The position numbers and the translations under genes were made by a program. From Oscillospiraceae bacterium (GTDB lineage Bacteria; Bacillota; Clostridia; Oscillospirales; Acutalibacteraceae): a DNA stretch of 64,000 nt. Shown here in pieces: positions 17,234 through 25,935 of the stretch; position 1 is the stretch's first letter, and each line of letters begins with the position of its first letter. Under the pieces are notes generated by a model. The model saw nothing but the letters and a program-made list of their open reading frames with translations. It was not told the origin of the DNA and searched no databases. The stretch is from NCBI GenBank assembly GCA_031270605.1, contig JAISXG010000084.1, forward strand, positions 16,656 to 80,655, read 5' to 3'.

Positions 17234-18184
17234 TCAGAGTAGGTCTTTGTTATCGGGGGAATAGAGGGCAACCACGTCTTTAAACGAAATATCCTGCCCG
17301 TCCTCCGGGAACATATTGTTGAAATCATCCCAGGCTTTGCCATTCACAAAATCGTAGGTGATCCACTGCATGCTCTGTTTTGCGTTTTCTTTGCCTTTGA
17401 GCATCATAGTTGTTGTAAAACGCTCAAGTTTTCTACCTGTTGCCTCCATCGCTTCTTTGCAAACTCCCACAGCCTCTTGAATGATTGCTCCGAATTCCCC
17501 CTCATAAAAGCGAGTTGCGAACACCTCAATGAAAAGCGCATCAGGATCTTCACGGCCGTTCTCCACAAGAACATAATCGATTCCGCTCATGTTCCTGTCA
17601 AGAATCTCCTGCAGTTTGAACAGCGCGGGGGCAATGTTTGTCTCATCCACTTCATATAGCTTATACGGGTCTTTGGGTATAAGCGGTTTTAGGTCCGGTA
17701 GAGATTCGTTTTTGGGTGAATACATATAAAACACTTCACTCAAAGTCATTTCAGTATAATTAGAGAAATCAGCCAGTTTCCTTAACTTTCCAGCTTGAAG
17801 ATTTTCCGTGCTCCAAACGAGCGCTTCATCATTTTCATATTCAGCATAAACGGCAACATCCAATAATTCTTCTTTAGATTGGTCCAACGCGGCCTTGCAA
17901 ATCAGCATGCAATCATAAAGATATTGGCCTAATTTGTGGATTGCGGTAGAGTATGTGCTGACAGTAATTGTGAGTTTATTGCCCTCGTCTGTTCTTCGCC
18001 TAACAGAAACAGAGTCGAAAAGAAGATAGTTTTTTATGTATCGCTCAACCTGCATTGTTTTTTCATCAGTCAACCAAGCATCAGACCCCTTGAGAAATGG
18101 TTTGCCGACAGTGCCAACGAGACCGCAGGAAGTTGAGGTGAGCATCAAAATCAAGACCAGTATACAGCATAAGACTTTTTTCAT
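17234..18184 (-). CDS. Lipoprotein C, two tandem repeat units
   Basis: The 316-residue lipoprotein (signal MKKVLCCILVLILMLTSTSC) is a paralogue of lipoprotein B. Unit 1 has LGQYLYDCMLICKAAL, VWSTENLQAGKL and YSPKNESLPD; unit 2 has FGAIIQEAVGVCKEAM, QWITYDFVNGKA and YSPDNKDLL. The second unit is close to that of B at the nucleotide level, so the duplication or a conversion event is recent. Start 18184 is used because GGCGGAGG precedes it with nine bases of spacing; an upstream in-frame ATG at 18208 lacks one. Function unknown; likely extracytoplasmic. Confidence 0.82.
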   Translation of the reverse strand: MKKVLCCILVLILMLTSTSCGLVGTVGKPFLKGSDAWLTDEKTMQVERYIKNYLLFDSVSVRRRTDEGNKLTITVSTYSTAIHKLGQYLYDCMLICKAALDQSKEELLDVAVYAEYENDEALVWSTENLQAGKLRKLADFSNYTEMTLSEVFYMYSPKNESLPDLKPLIPKDPYKLYEVDETNIAPALFKLQEILDRNMSGIDYVLVENGREDPDALFIEVFATRFYEGEFGAIIQEAVGVCKEAMEATGRKLERFTTTMMLKGKENAKQSMQWITYDFVNGKAWDDFNNMFPEDGQDISFKDVVALYSPDNKDLL

Positions 18185-18220
18185 ATGAAAAAACCTCCGC
18201 CAAAACATTTGTTTTTTATT

Positions 18221-18249
18221 ATAATATATGATTTGGAAATAAAAGTCAA
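18221..18249 (-). promoter_or_regulatory. Promoter of lipoprotein C
   Basis: On the minus strand TTGACT (18249-18244), 17-base spacer, TATTAT (18226-18221), about 37 bases before the start codon. Confidence 0.65.
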
Positions 18250-18305
18250 GATGCGTTCGGGGATTCTTTTGAAGGTTATGAACCCGTTTTTGGATTATGC
18301 AACAT

Positions 18306-18335
18306 AAGAGCAGCCAGGGCTTTTTGGCTGCTCTT
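18306..18335. terminator. Hairpin terminator copy 3 (AGAGCAGCCR family)
   Basis: AAGAGCAGCCA pairs with TGGCTGCTCTT (11 bp, eight-base loop). It shares the arm sequence with copies 1 and 2 and lies 97 bases beyond the end of the leftward DEAD-box gene. The T tract is weak on both sides. Confidence 0.7.
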
Positions 18336-18431
18336 GTTAGTTTATGTTTATTGTTTTTGACTCACGGAGTTATGTTGTTCGCTTTGCTTGCGGGTATCAT
18401 CGTTATTGCTGTTTTGCTGTGGCAATATGCA

Positions 18432-20186
18432 TTATCTCGCGTGATTGTATTTGCCCCCGGCCGGTCTTTTGCCGCGGCAATAGCTGTTTCTGTTCGCTTT
18501 GCCGGATGCAGGGCTATTGTTCTTTTTGGGGGCGGATAAAACGGTTGCCTTGACCTTTTTGCCGATGATTCTGCAGTCCGCCATTTCTTGCAGCACGCTG
18601 TCAACGCGGTCCGGCGCGATTTCCACAAAGCTTTCGTCCTCTGCGATTTCGATGTGCCCCAAATCCCGCTTGTCAAGATCTGTGCGGTCTAAAATCGTAC
18701 CCACCAAATGGTTGACCGTCACCCTGCTCGTGCGGCCGATGTTAAAGACGACCACCCCGAAATTCTGGTCTTGCTGTCTTTTTGCGGCATCCTGTTCGGG
18801 GAACCGTTTTTCATTTCTGTTGTTTTTGGCATTGCCCGAAAAGGCACTGTCGGCCGTTTCTCTTCTGGTGACGCTTACAGGGATGACAGGCCGGCCCATA
18901 TCCTTATAAAGCAGGGAAAGCGCCGCTGCCGCGACCTGTTCGGGAGAATAGCCCTTTTCAACAAGACTGCCCAAAACATCTGCGTATACACTGCTGATGT
19001 TGCCTTGCAGCTGCTGCTCAAGCTTGGAGACAGCAGTTTTGGCGCCCTTTTCCTGCACATTTTTTGCAGTTGGCAAGGGCAGTTCGGCAATCTCTGAGCG
19101 TGTCCTGATTGCGATTTGCCTGATTGCCGCGACCTCTTGCCTGCCGCCGCAAATTGTGATGCTGCAGCCGCTTTTGCCGGCCCGGCCGGTTCTGCCGATG
19201 CGGTGCACATAATATTCCTTGTTGTCGGGCAGGTCATAGTTGATGACATAATCGATATCGTTGACGTCGATTCCGCGTGCGGCGATATCTGTTGCGATCA
19301 GCACTGAGGTTTTGCCCGATTTGAAGGCCTGCATCACGGCGGTGCGCTGGTTTTGCTTGATGTCGCTGTGAATGCTGTCCGCACTGATATGCTTTTCATG
19401 CAGGAACTCGGTCAACTCGTCCGCCATCTTTTTTGTGCCGGTAAAAATAATGGTGCGGTTCGGTTCATAATATTGCAAAAGCAGCGCGAGCGCGTCCTTT
19501 TTGCTGTTGTGGGGAACATCAATATACTTCTGCTCAATATTGGTGAGCGTCACCTGACTCTTGTCGATTTCAATCAGAGTCGGCGACCGCTGAAATTGGT
19601 TTGTGATTTTTAAAATTGCCGGCGGCATGGTGGCGGAGAATAAAATTGTCTGCCGCTCTTCCGGCGCGCTCGACAGGATGGTTTCAATATCCTCCCGAAA
19701 GCCCATGTTCAGCATTTCGTCGGCCTCGTCCAAAACAAGCATTTTCAAGCCCTGCAGCTTAATGGTTTTGCGGCGCATGTGATCCATCACACGCCCCGGC
19801 GTGCCGATGACGATGTTGGCCTGACGCAGACTGATGCATTGCTTTGTGATCGAAGCGCCGCCATAGATCGCCACGGGGCGGATTTTGCCGTCAAAGCGCG
19901 CAAGCTTTGTGATTTCTTCATAGCCCTGCATGGCAAGCTCTCTGGTCGGGCACAAGATCAGCGCCTGAATGGCCGGAGTTTCTGTGTCGATATTCTCGAT
20001 TGCGGGGATTGCAAAAGCAACGGTTTTGCCTGTGCCTGTTTGTGACTTTGCAATCACATCCGCACCTGTTCTGATGACGGGAATTGCCTGCGCCTGTATT
20101 GGTGTCGCATATTCGAACCCCATTAACGATACCGCTCTTTCAATGTCGGGGCTCAGGTTCATTTCGCTGAATCGTGTTTTTTCCAT
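18432..20186 (-). CDS. DEAD-box ATP-dependent RNA helicase with DbpA-type RNA-binding domain
   Basis: The 584-residue protein unwinds or remodels RNA. All DEAD motifs are visible in order: Q motif (FEYATPIQAQAIP), I (AKSQTGTGKT), Ia (PTRELA), Ib (GTPGR), II (VLDEADEML), III (FSATMP), V (ATDIAARGID), VI (HRIGRTGRAG). The C-terminal ~75 residues (VVVFNIGRTSRVTVNHLVGT onward) form a DbpA-type RNA recognition fold, and the protein ends in a basic tail (Arg/Lys/Asn-rich). It belongs to the CsdA/DeaD/CshA-like group used in ribosome assembly and cold adaptation. The upstream leader has a consensus promoter and an intrinsic terminator hairpin, so expression is probably attenuated. Confidence 0.95.
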   Translation of the reverse strand: MEKTRFSEMNLSPDIERAVSLMGFEYATPIQAQAIPVIRTGADVIAKSQTGTGKTVAFAIPAIENIDTETPAIQALILCPTRELAMQGYEEITKLARFDGKIRPVAIYGGASITKQCISLRQANIVIGTPGRVMDHMRRKTIKLQGLKMLVLDEADEMLNMGFREDIETILSSAPEERQTILFSATMPPAILKITNQFQRSPTLIEIDKSQVTLTNIEQKYIDVPHNSKKDALALLLQYYEPNRTIIFTGTKKMADELTEFLHEKHISADSIHSDIKQNQRTAVMQAFKSGKTSVLIATDIAARGIDVNDIDYVINYDLPDNKEYYVHRIGRTGRAGKSGCSITICGGRQEVAAIRQIAIRTRSEIAELPLPTAKNVQEKGAKTAVSKLEQQLQGNISSVYADVLGSLVEKGYSPEQVAAAALSLLYKDMGRPVIPVSVTRRETADSAFSGNAKNNRNEKRFPEQDAAKRQQDQNFGVVVFNIGRTSRVTVNHLVGTILDRTDLDKRDLGHIEIAEDESFVEIAPDRVDSVLQEMADCRIIGKKVKATVLSAPKKNNSPASGKANRNSYCRGKRPAGGKYNHAR

Positions 20187-20231
20187 TTGGTTCCTCTGTT
20201 CTGATTTGTTTTGCTTTTATTTTGTGATTTT

Positions 20232-20264
20232 CAAAAATAAAAGACGAGGATTCCATCCCCGTCT
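20232..20264 (-). terminator. Leader terminator (attenuator) of the DEAD-box gene
   Basis: On the minus strand AGACGGGGAT and ATCCTCGTCT form a 10-bp stem with one G-U pair and a three-base loop, followed by TTTTATTTTT. It stands between the promoter and the start codon, about 46 bases before the gene, so it should stop transcription unless overridden. Confidence 0.8.
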
Positions 20265-20287
20265 AAAATGTGAACTCAACCTTATAT

Positions 20288-20316
20288 ATTATAACACGGG
20301 TTTGTGCTGCTGTCAA
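20288..20316 (-). promoter_or_regulatory. Consensus sigma-A promoter of the DEAD-box gene
   Basis: On the minus strand TTGACA (20316-20311), exactly 17 bases, TATAAT (20293-20288): a perfect consensus. Transcription would start near 20281, giving a leader of about 95 bases. Confidence 0.9.
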
Positions 20317-20377
20317 TTGTTTTTTTGATGGATATCAAGCATAAAATGCGCTATCTTGCGGGGGTCTTGTTTTCCGC

Positions 20378-20406
20378 TTTACTTTTCTCGCGGATTATAG
20401 TATAAA
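20378..20406 (+). promoter_or_regulatory. Putative promoter of xylA
   Basis: TTTACT (20378-20383), 17-base spacer, TATAAA (20401-20406), 47 bases before the xylA start. I saw no clear XylR operator. Confidence 0.6.
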
Positions 20407-20453
20407 TAAACAGGGAAATAGTTGTGTCCGAATAAAGAATAAGGGGGATTTTT

Positions 20454-21779
20454 ATGTTTTTTGAAAAGATTTCAGCCATTCCGTTTGAAGGCCCCGGCAG
20501 CAATAATCCGCTTGCGTTTCAATATTATGACCCGAAAAAGATCGTTTTGGGCAAATCAATGAAAGATCACCTGAAATTTGCCGCGAGCTATTGGCACACA
20601 TTCTGCGCGGGCGGCAGCGATATGTTCGGCGTGGAGACGCTCGACAAATCCTTCGGCGGGAAAGAGCCGATTGAGATTTATATCAACAAGGTGCGCGCCG
20701 CGTTTGAGTTCATGGAAAAGCTCGGCATCCCCTATTTTTGTTTTCATGACGCGGACATTGCGCCCCAGGGTGAGACCCTTGCCGAAACACAGGCCGCGCT
20801 TGACAAAATTGTGCCTGTGATTGAAAGCGAGATGCGGCGCACGGGTATTCGCTGCCTGTGGGGTACGGCAAATTTGTTCAGCCATCCGCGCTATATGTGC
20901 GGCGCGGGCACCAGCCCCAACCCCGATGCGTTCGCCTATGCCGCGGCGCAAATCAAAAAGGCCCTTGAGATCACCGTGCGTCTGGGCGGCAGCGGCTATG
21001 TGTTCTGGGGCGGCCGCGAGGGCTACGACACCCTGCTGAACACAGACATGGGCTTTGAGCTTGACAACATGGCGTATCTGATGCGCCTTGCCGTGGACTA
21101 CGGCCGCGGCATCGGCTTTGAGGGCGATTTTTATATTGAGCCGAAGCCAAAGGAGCCAACAAAGCATCAATATGATTTTGACGTTTCCACCGTATTGGCG
21201 TTTCTGCGCAAATACGGCCTTGATCAGGATTTTAAAATGAATGTGGAGGCAAACCACGCGACGCTTGCCGGGCACACCTTTCAGCATGAGCTTGCCACCG
21301 CGCGCGTCAACGGCGCGTTCGGCTCGATCGACGCGAATCAGGGCGACATGCTGCTCGGGTGGGACACAGACCAGTTCCCCACAAATCTCTATGACACCAC
21401 GATGTGCATGTATGAGGTGCTCAAGGCGGGCGGATTCAAAACTGGCGGCCTGAATTTTGACGCAAAGGCCCGCCGCGCCAGCAACACGTTTGAAGACTTG
21501 TTCGCCTGCTATATTGCGGGTATGGACGCGTTTGCTTTCGGGCTGCTCGTGGCCGCGAAGCTGATAGAGGACAGGGCGCTTGATTCCTTCATTGAAAACC
21601 GTTACAGCGGCTATCAAAGCGGCATCGGGCAAAAAATCGCTGGCCGTGAAACAAGCCTTGCCGAGCTGAGCGGATATATTTTGGAAAAGGGCGCGGCGCA
21701 GCCCACACAGAGCGGCGCGCAGGAGAAGCTTGAGAGCGTGATCAATCATTATATTGTGAAGGTAGCCGCGTCTTTATAG
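20454..21779 (+). CDS. xylA: Xylose isomerase
   Basis: The 441-residue enzyme interconverts D-xylose and D-xylulose (and glucose/fructose) with two divalent metals. Seen: catalytic His98 with Asp101 in CFHDADIAP (usually FHDRD; Arg is Ala here), VFWGGREGY with its metal-binding segment, [13 protein letters not shown] and [13 protein letters not shown]. Length is that of class II enzymes. RBS AAGGGGG precedes the ATG. It is a single-gene unit: no xylulokinase, xylose transporter or regulator is adjacent, and a strong terminator follows. Confidence 0.97.
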   Translation: MFFEKISAIPFEGPGSNNPLAFQYYDPKKIVLGKSMKDHLKFAASYWHTFCAGGSDMFGVETLDKSFGGKEPIEIYINKVRAAFEFMEKLGIPYFCFHDADIAPQGETLAETQAALDKIVPVIESEMRRTGIRCLWGTANLFSHPRYMCGAGTSPNPDAFAYAAAQIKKALEITVRLGGSGYVFWGGREGYDTLLNTDMGFELDNMAYLMRLAVDYGRGIGFEGDFYIEPKPKEPTKHQYDFDVSTVLAFLRKYGLDQDFKMNVEANHATLAGHTFQHELATARVNGAFGSIDANQGDMLLGWDTDQFPTNLYDTTMCMYEVLKAGGFKTGGLNFDAKARRASNTFEDLFACYIAGMDAFAFGLLVAAKLIEDRALDSFIENRYSGYQSGIGQKIAGRETSLAELSGYILEKGAAQPTQSGAQEKLESVINHYIVKVAASL

Positions 21780-21794
21780 GTTGCCGCAATTGTA

Positions 21795-21838
21795 AAAATA
21801 AAACATGCAGGCTGCGAAATGCCTGCATGTTTTATTTT
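21795..21838. terminator. Terminator of xylA
   Basis: AAAATAAAACATGCAGGC and GCCTGCATGTTTTATTTT form an 18-bp perfect stem with an eight-base loop. It is symmetrical and may also stop leftward transcription of the small gene at 21888. Confidence 0.93.
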
Positions 21839-21887
21839 GTCAGGATAAAAAGGAGGAAGGCCCTTTTCTTGTATTGCTGTGGTCAGG

Positions 21888-22085
21888 TTATTTCTTTCCC
21901 TTTGCCTTTGGTTTGTAGTTCACGACCTGGTCTGCGTTTGCGGCGCCCAATGCGGTGGGGTTCGCGGCCAAAAGGCCTGTCTGTTCTGTGGCGGAAACCG
22001 CTGATACGTTGTCGATCACATCAATACCCTGAACGGATTTTGACTTTTTGTTTTTCTTTTCCTGATTGGTTTTGTTTTTTGCCAT
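21888..22085 (-). CDS. Small lysine-rich protein of unknown function
   Basis: The product is 65 residues. It begins MAKNKTNQEKKNKKSKS, has a central low-charge stretch (about 18-50: VIDNVSAVSATEQTGLLAAN) and ends in KPKAKGKK. The start has a good Shine-Dalgarno (AAAGGAG, six bases before the ATG); an upstream in-frame ATG does not. It has no membrane segment or Cys. It recalls small spore-type proteins in size and composition but lacks the alpha/beta or gamma SASP motifs, so I leave it unassigned. It stands alone between terminators. Confidence 0.6.
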   Translation of the reverse strand: MAKNKTNQEKKNKKSKSVQGIDVIDNVSAVSATEQTGLLAANPTALGAANADQVVNYKPKAKGKK

Positions 22086-22306
22086 AAGCGCTCCTTTCAA
22101 GACGGGCATAAATTTTGAATCCGGCAAAACACTTTCATCAAGCAGCCCTTTCCCTGCTATTATTTCCCGAAAATTTACGCTTCATTCAGTTTAATTTGTA
22201 AACGGAGTTTGTTCAGTCAAAATTCTACGCCCTTTCAAGTGAGATTCCGCATTCCTGTGCGATAATCGACAACTCGCCTATTTTTAGTTTCCGGGCAGAA
22301 GCATGA

Positions 22307-22335
22307 TTGACTTCTTTTCGTGCGAATGTTATGAT
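22307..22335 (+). promoter_or_regulatory. Promoter of the PI-PLC-like gene
   Basis: TTGACT (22307-22312), 17 bases, TATGAT (22330-22335). It places the transcript start near 22343 and so rules out the upstream in-frame starts at 22307 and 22331. Confidence 0.7.
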
Positions 22336-22393
22336 ATTTTTAAAGAGAACAGGCCTTGTCGCAAGCGCCGTTCACTTTCAAGGGGGGTTGCGC

Positions 22394-23233
22394 GTGCCAC
22401 TGCCGATATCACTTGCCTGCTGGCAGAAAGAGCTTGCGGGAAACCGTTCGGTTACCGCGCTGACCCTTCCCGGAACGCATGACAGCTGCGCGCGGTTCTT
22501 CCGGCCCTACAGCCAGTGCCAAACGCTGACCGTTTGCGAGCAGCTGCAACGGGGCGTGCGGTTTTTGGACATTCGCTGCCGCCATATCGGCAACACCTTC
22601 ACTATGCATCACGGGCTTGTTTATTTGAAGATGATCTTTGACGACGTGCTCAATACATGTGAAGCCTTTCTGCACGAAAACCCTTCTGAATTTGTGTTTC
22701 TGTCCGTTAAAGACGAGCACACGCCCGAGGGCAACACCCGCGGCTTTGAAGAGACGCTGGCGGAATATATTGCGAAGCGGCAGGGCTTGTTTTATACCGA
22801 ACGGCGGTTTGCGTCTGTTGAGGATCTGCGGGGCAAGCTTGTGCTGTTCAGCCGCTATGCGGGCAACACCATGGGGCTGGACGCCACGCGCTGGGCTGAT
22901 ATGAATTCGGTGACAGAGCAGACCGAAATTGTTGTGCAGGACAATTATATGCTCAAATTTCCCAAAACCAGCAAGTGGGAGGATGTGCGCGCCCTGCTGC
23001 TGCGCGCGGAGCAGCAGCCGCTGGACGGCAGGCTTTATGTGAACTTTGTGAGCGGCACGGGCGTGATGTGCCCGGACATGGCAAGGGTCGTGGCAAAGCG
23101 CACGAACGCCGCGCTGCTTGCCCACATAACAGGGCAGGCAAACAAGCGGTATGGCATTGTGGTGCTGGATTTTCCCGAGTTGCCGCAAAACGCGCTGCTC
23201 AAAAAGCTGATCGCCTTGAATTTTGAGGCGTGA
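22394..23233 (+). CDS. Phosphatidylinositol-specific phospholipase C domain protein
   Basis: The 279-residue product has the bacterial PI-PLC X-domain. The two catalytic histidines are in TLPGTHDSC (near residue 32) and TMHHGLVY (near 77), with FLDIRCR between and [10 protein letters not shown] after. Such enzymes cut phosphatidylinositol or GPI anchors by forming a cyclic phosphate. Start is the GTG at 22394, which has AAGGGGGG six bases before it and lies after the promoter. With that start there is no signal peptide, unlike most secreted bacterial PI-PLCs, so location is uncertain. Stop is 35 bases before the dCMP deaminase start, suggesting co-transcription. Confidence 0.82.
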   Translation: MPLPISLACWQKELAGNRSVTALTLPGTHDSCARFFRPYSQCQTLTVCEQLQRGVRFLDIRCRHIGNTFTMHHGLVYLKMIFDDVLNTCEAFLHENPSEFVFLSVKDEHTPEGNTRGFEETLAEYIAKRQGLFYTERRFASVEDLRGKLVLFSRYAGNTMGLDATRWADMNSVTEQTEIVVQDNYMLKFPKTSKWEDVRALLLRAEQQPLDGRLYVNFVSGTGVMCPDMARVVAKRTNAALLAHITGQANKRYGIVVLDFPELPQNALLKKLIALNFEA

Positions 23234-23268
23234 CCGGCGATAAAAGACGGATGACAGGAGAGGATATC

Positions 23269-23775
23269 GTGCCGAAACGAACGGACTATATTTCGTGGGA
23301 TGAATATTTTATGGGCATCGCGCTGCTTTCGGCGAAGCGCAGCAAAGACCCGAGCACGCAGGTGGGCGCCTGCATCGTCAACGCAAACAACAAAATCATG
23401 TCACTTGGCTACAACGGTTTTCCGCAGGGGTGCGACGACGACGAATTCCCCTGGGAACGCGAAAACCCGAACGGCAACGAGCTTGAAACAAAATATCCCT
23501 ATGTCTGCCACGCGGAGCTCAACGCCATTCTCAACAACCGCAGCGGCAACCTTGACAACTGCAAAATTTATGTGGCGCTGTTTCCGTGCAACGAGTGCGC
23601 GAAGGCCATCATCCAAAGCGGCATCAAAGAGGTGATCTATATTTCTGATAAATATTCTGATTCGCCGAGTGTCATGGCCTCAAAAAGAATGTTCAACGCG
23701 GCGGGCGTGAAACTCAAAAAGCTTACGGCCTCGTTCCCTGAAATCACGCTTTCGTTCCGCGAAAACGAAATCTGA
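23269..23775 (+). CDS. dCMP deaminase (ComEB-like)
   Basis: The 168-residue zinc enzyme deaminates dCMP to dUMP for dTMP synthesis. Zinc ligands are His81 in CHAEL (with catalytic Glu83) and Cys107/Cys110 in PCNEC. The N-terminus [20 protein letters not shown] and the insertion [12 protein letters not shown] before the zinc site are typical of the dCMP deaminase/ComEB family. The GTG at 23269 is taken as start because ACAGGAGAGG lies just before it; an ATG at 23251 has no such site. A GC-rich hairpin follows the stop. In some bacteria comEB sits in a competence operon, but here its neighbours are lipid-active enzymes. Confidence 0.92.
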   Translation: MPKRTDYISWDEYFMGIALLSAKRSKDPSTQVGACIVNANNKIMSLGYNGFPQGCDDDEFPWERENPNGNELETKYPYVCHAELNAILNNRSGNLDNCKIYVALFPCNECAKAIIQSGIKEVIYISDKYSDSPSVMASKRMFNAAGVKLKKLTASFPEITLSFRENEI

Positions 23776-23805
23776 TGCGGCGGCATAGGCGGCTTTGCCG
23801 CCGCA
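23776..23805 (+). terminator. Hairpin after the dCMP deaminase gene
   Basis: TGCGGCGGCA and TGCCGCCGCA form a 10-bp GC-rich stem, followed by a short T-rich stretch. It is probably a weak terminator. Confidence 0.6.
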
Positions 23806-23839
23806 TTGATTTATTGTATAATGAGAGGATGTTTTGAAA

Positions 23840-25090
23840 ATGCAGGGTTTTATCTTGAAGTTCATTTCATTTTTGGTGTCTGTCCTTTCCCTTTTCGGAA
23901 TCATTAAGGGCCCTTACTCCACGGTGGAGCTTTCAGAAACGCAGCTTTACCCTTATGTTCTCGTACACGGGCTGATGGGCTGGGGCGACGACGCTCCCTT
24001 TGACGATGTGTTTGAATATTGGGGTGGCGACAGAAACATCCCCCAGCACCTGACAAACCTCGGCTGCGAAACCCATGTTGCGATGGTGGGCGCCATTTCC
24101 AGCGCGTGGGACCGTGCCTGCGAGCTGTATGCGCAGCTGACGGGCGCAACGGTTGACTACGGCGCGGCGCATGCCGAAAAGTATGGCCACGCGCGTTTCG
24201 GCAGAACCTATGAAACCCCCATGATAGAAGACTGGAGCGCCGAAAACAAGATCAACCTCGTGGGTCACAGCTTTGGCGGCGCGACGGTCAGGCTGCTTGT
24301 TTCTCTGCTCGCAGACGGCAGCGAGGAAGAAATTGCCACTACAGATGAAGGTGAAATTTCGCCGCTGTTCACAGGCGGAAAATCCAATTATGTCTACAGT
24401 GTGACAACGCTTGCCGCGCCGCATAACGGCTCCACCTACGGCTATGCGCTTGATTTGTCTGAGAGTTCGGTGTTTCTCAACACCCTGATCTCCGCTTATT
24501 CGGTTTATGGCAATTCTGATTTGCGCCATGCCTATGACCCGATGCTTGACCAATGGGGCATCACCGTGCCGCCCGACGGGCAGTCATGGTCTTCTTTTAA
24601 CCGCGAGAGTATCGCGAACTTTGTCAAATCAAAAGACAGCTCGGCACATGACCTCACGCCCGGGGGCGCTGCGGAGCTGAATGAAAAAATCACATTTGCC
24701 GAGGGTGTTTATTATTATTCTTATTATGGCTGCTGCACCAAAGAAAACCCACTTACCGGCAACCAGATCTGTTACACGCTGAACATGTTCACGGCTTCCG
24801 CCGGCATTGTGGGCAGAACCACGGGTGACTTTGACGGCATTGTCATTGACAAAAGCTGGCTCCCCAACGACGGGCTTGTGAGCGTGGTTTCTGCAAAATA
24901 TCCCTTCGGCCAGCCAAATAAGGCCTTTGACGAGGGCAATCAGGAAACGGGCGTCTGGCAGGTCATGCCGGAAAAGACGGGCTGGAACCACTGCACCTTT
25001 ATGTTTGCAAACGACCCCGTGCTCGGCTCTTCAGAGCTGGTTGATTTTTATATTTCACTTGTCAATACAGTTTCGGCGACATACGAATAA
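23840..25090 (+). CDS. Secreted or membrane-anchored lipase, thermostable/staphylococcal lipase-like
   Basis: The 416-residue product has a hydrophobic N-terminal signal or anchor (about 3-24) and an alpha/beta hydrolase domain. Motifs match lipase families I.5/I.6: YPYVLVHGLMGWGDD, AMVGAISSAWDRACELYAQL, VDYGAAHAEKYGHARFGRTY and the nucleophile elbow LVGHSFGG (Ser in GHSFG). The WDRACELY and HARFGRTY segments are typical of this clade, which carries a structural zinc. It should cleave triacylglycerols or other acyl esters outside the cell. Start ATG 23840 has AGAGGA ten bases upstream; a TTG two codons earlier is also possible. Confidence 0.87.
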   Translation: MQGFILKFISFLVSVLSLFGIIKGPYSTVELSETQLYPYVLVHGLMGWGDDAPFDDVFEYWGGDRNIPQHLTNLGCETHVAMVGAISSAWDRACELYAQLTGATVDYGAAHAEKYGHARFGRTYETPMIEDWSAENKINLVGHSFGGATVRLLVSLLADGSEEEIATTDEGEISPLFTGGKSNYVYSVTTLAAPHNGSTYGYALDLSESSVFLNTLISAYSVYGNSDLRHAYDPMLDQWGITVPPDGQSWSSFNRESIANFVKSKDSSAHDLTPGGAAELNEKITFAEGVYYYSYYGCCTKENPLTGNQICYTLNMFTASAGIVGRTTGDFDGIVIDKSWLPNDGLVSVVSAKYPFGQPNKAFDEGNQETGVWQVMPEKTGWNHCTFMFANDPVLGSSELVDFYISLVNTVSATYE

Positions 25091-25102
25091 CATATGAATG
25101 CG

Positions 25103-25140
25103 AACACCCCCGCTTCTCAGACCAGAAGCGGGGGTGTTGG
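25103..25140 (+). terminator. Terminator of the lipase gene
   Basis: AACACCCCCGCTTCT and AGAAGCGGGGGTGTT form a 15-bp stem with a six-base loop, followed by GGTTTTT. It separates the lipase from the converging ABC transporter operon. Confidence 0.9.
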
Positions 25141-25155
25141 TTTTTATCGGCTATA

Positions 25156-25917
25156 TTATTCTAAAATACGGTTCAGAAACGTTTTTGTGCGCTCGGACTG
25201 CGGGTTGTCGATCACCTCTTTGGGCGGGCCTTCTTCAATGATATAGCCGTCATCCATGAAAATCACCCTGTCTGAAACGTCGCGGGCAAAGAGCATTTCG
25301 TGGGTCACGATCACCATGGTCATCTTTTCTTTTGCGAGCGACTGAATGACCTTGAGAATCTCGCCCGTCAGTTCCGGATCAAGGGCGCTTGTGGGCTCGT
25401 CAAAAAAGAGGATTTTGGGGTTGAGCGCCAGCGCTCGGGCAATCGAAACGCGCTGTTGCTGCCCGCCCGAGAGTTGGCAGGGGTAGGCGCCCGCTTTGTC
25501 TGCGAGGCCCATTTTTTCAAGCAGCTCCGCGGCTTTTGCGTTTGCCTCCGCCTTGCTTTTTTTGTGAACCAGCGTCAGCGCGGCGGTGATGTTCTTTTTG
25601 ACGGAATAATGGGGGAATAAATTAAAATTCTGAAACACCAGGCCAAAGCATTCCTTGATGCGCCGCTGGACCGCCTTGTCCGCATACACGGCCCTGCCCC
25701 CACTGTTTGTGCGGCAGAGGTAATCCTCAAGGTAGCGAATGTCGCCGCTGTCCACTGTTTCAAGGGTTGTGGCACAGCGCAACAGCGTCGACTTGCCAGA
25801 GCCGGATGGGCCGATGATGGAAACCACCTCGCCCTCGTTCACGTGAAGCGAGATATCTTTTAAAACCTCCAGCTGTTTGAAGGATTTTTTGATGTTGCTC
25901 ATTTCTAATAAAGACAC
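25156..25917 (-). CDS. Polar amino acid ABC transporter ATP-binding protein
   Basis: The 253-residue ATPase energises uptake of a polar amino acid. Walker A is [12 protein letters not shown]-loop is FQNFNLFPH, the signature is [15 protein letters not shown], Walker B is [13 protein letters not shown] and the switch His is in VIVTHEM. It resembles GlnQ/HisP/TcyN. An insert ([20 protein letters not shown]) before the Q-loop is typical of several Clostridial members. Start is GTG at 25917 with GGAGGAAA upstream, 18 bases after the permease stop. It is the last gene of the leftward SBP-permease-ATPase operon. Confidence 0.94.
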   Translation of the reverse strand: MSLLEMSNIKKSFKQLEVLKDISLHVNEGEVVSIIGPSGSGKSTLLRCATTLETVDSGDIRYLEDYLCRTNSGGRAVYADKAVQRRIKECFGLVFQNFNLFPHYSVKKNITAALTLVHKKSKAEANAKAAELLEKMGLADKAGAYPCQLSGGQQQRVSIARALALNPKILFFDEPTSALDPELTGEILKVIQSLAKEKMTMVIVTHEMLFARDVSDRVIFMDDGYIIEEGPPKEVIDNPQSERTKTFLNRILE

Positions 25918-25935
25918 AATATGTTTCCTCCAAAC

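Noticed and set aside
20556..21749. 397-codon open frame on the minus strand
   Set aside because: Antisense to xylA; no family resemblance and no ribosome binding site.
22307..22393. Upstream start of the PI-PLC-like gene
   Set aside because: The in-frame starts at 22307 and 22331 coincide with the -35 and -10 boxes of a good promoter, and the GTG at 22394 has a strong ribosome binding site.
23834..23839. TTG start of the lipase two codons upstream
   Set aside because: The Shine-Dalgarno is only four bases away from it and about ten from the ATG at 23840; the ATG is preferred, though the alternative cannot be excluded.
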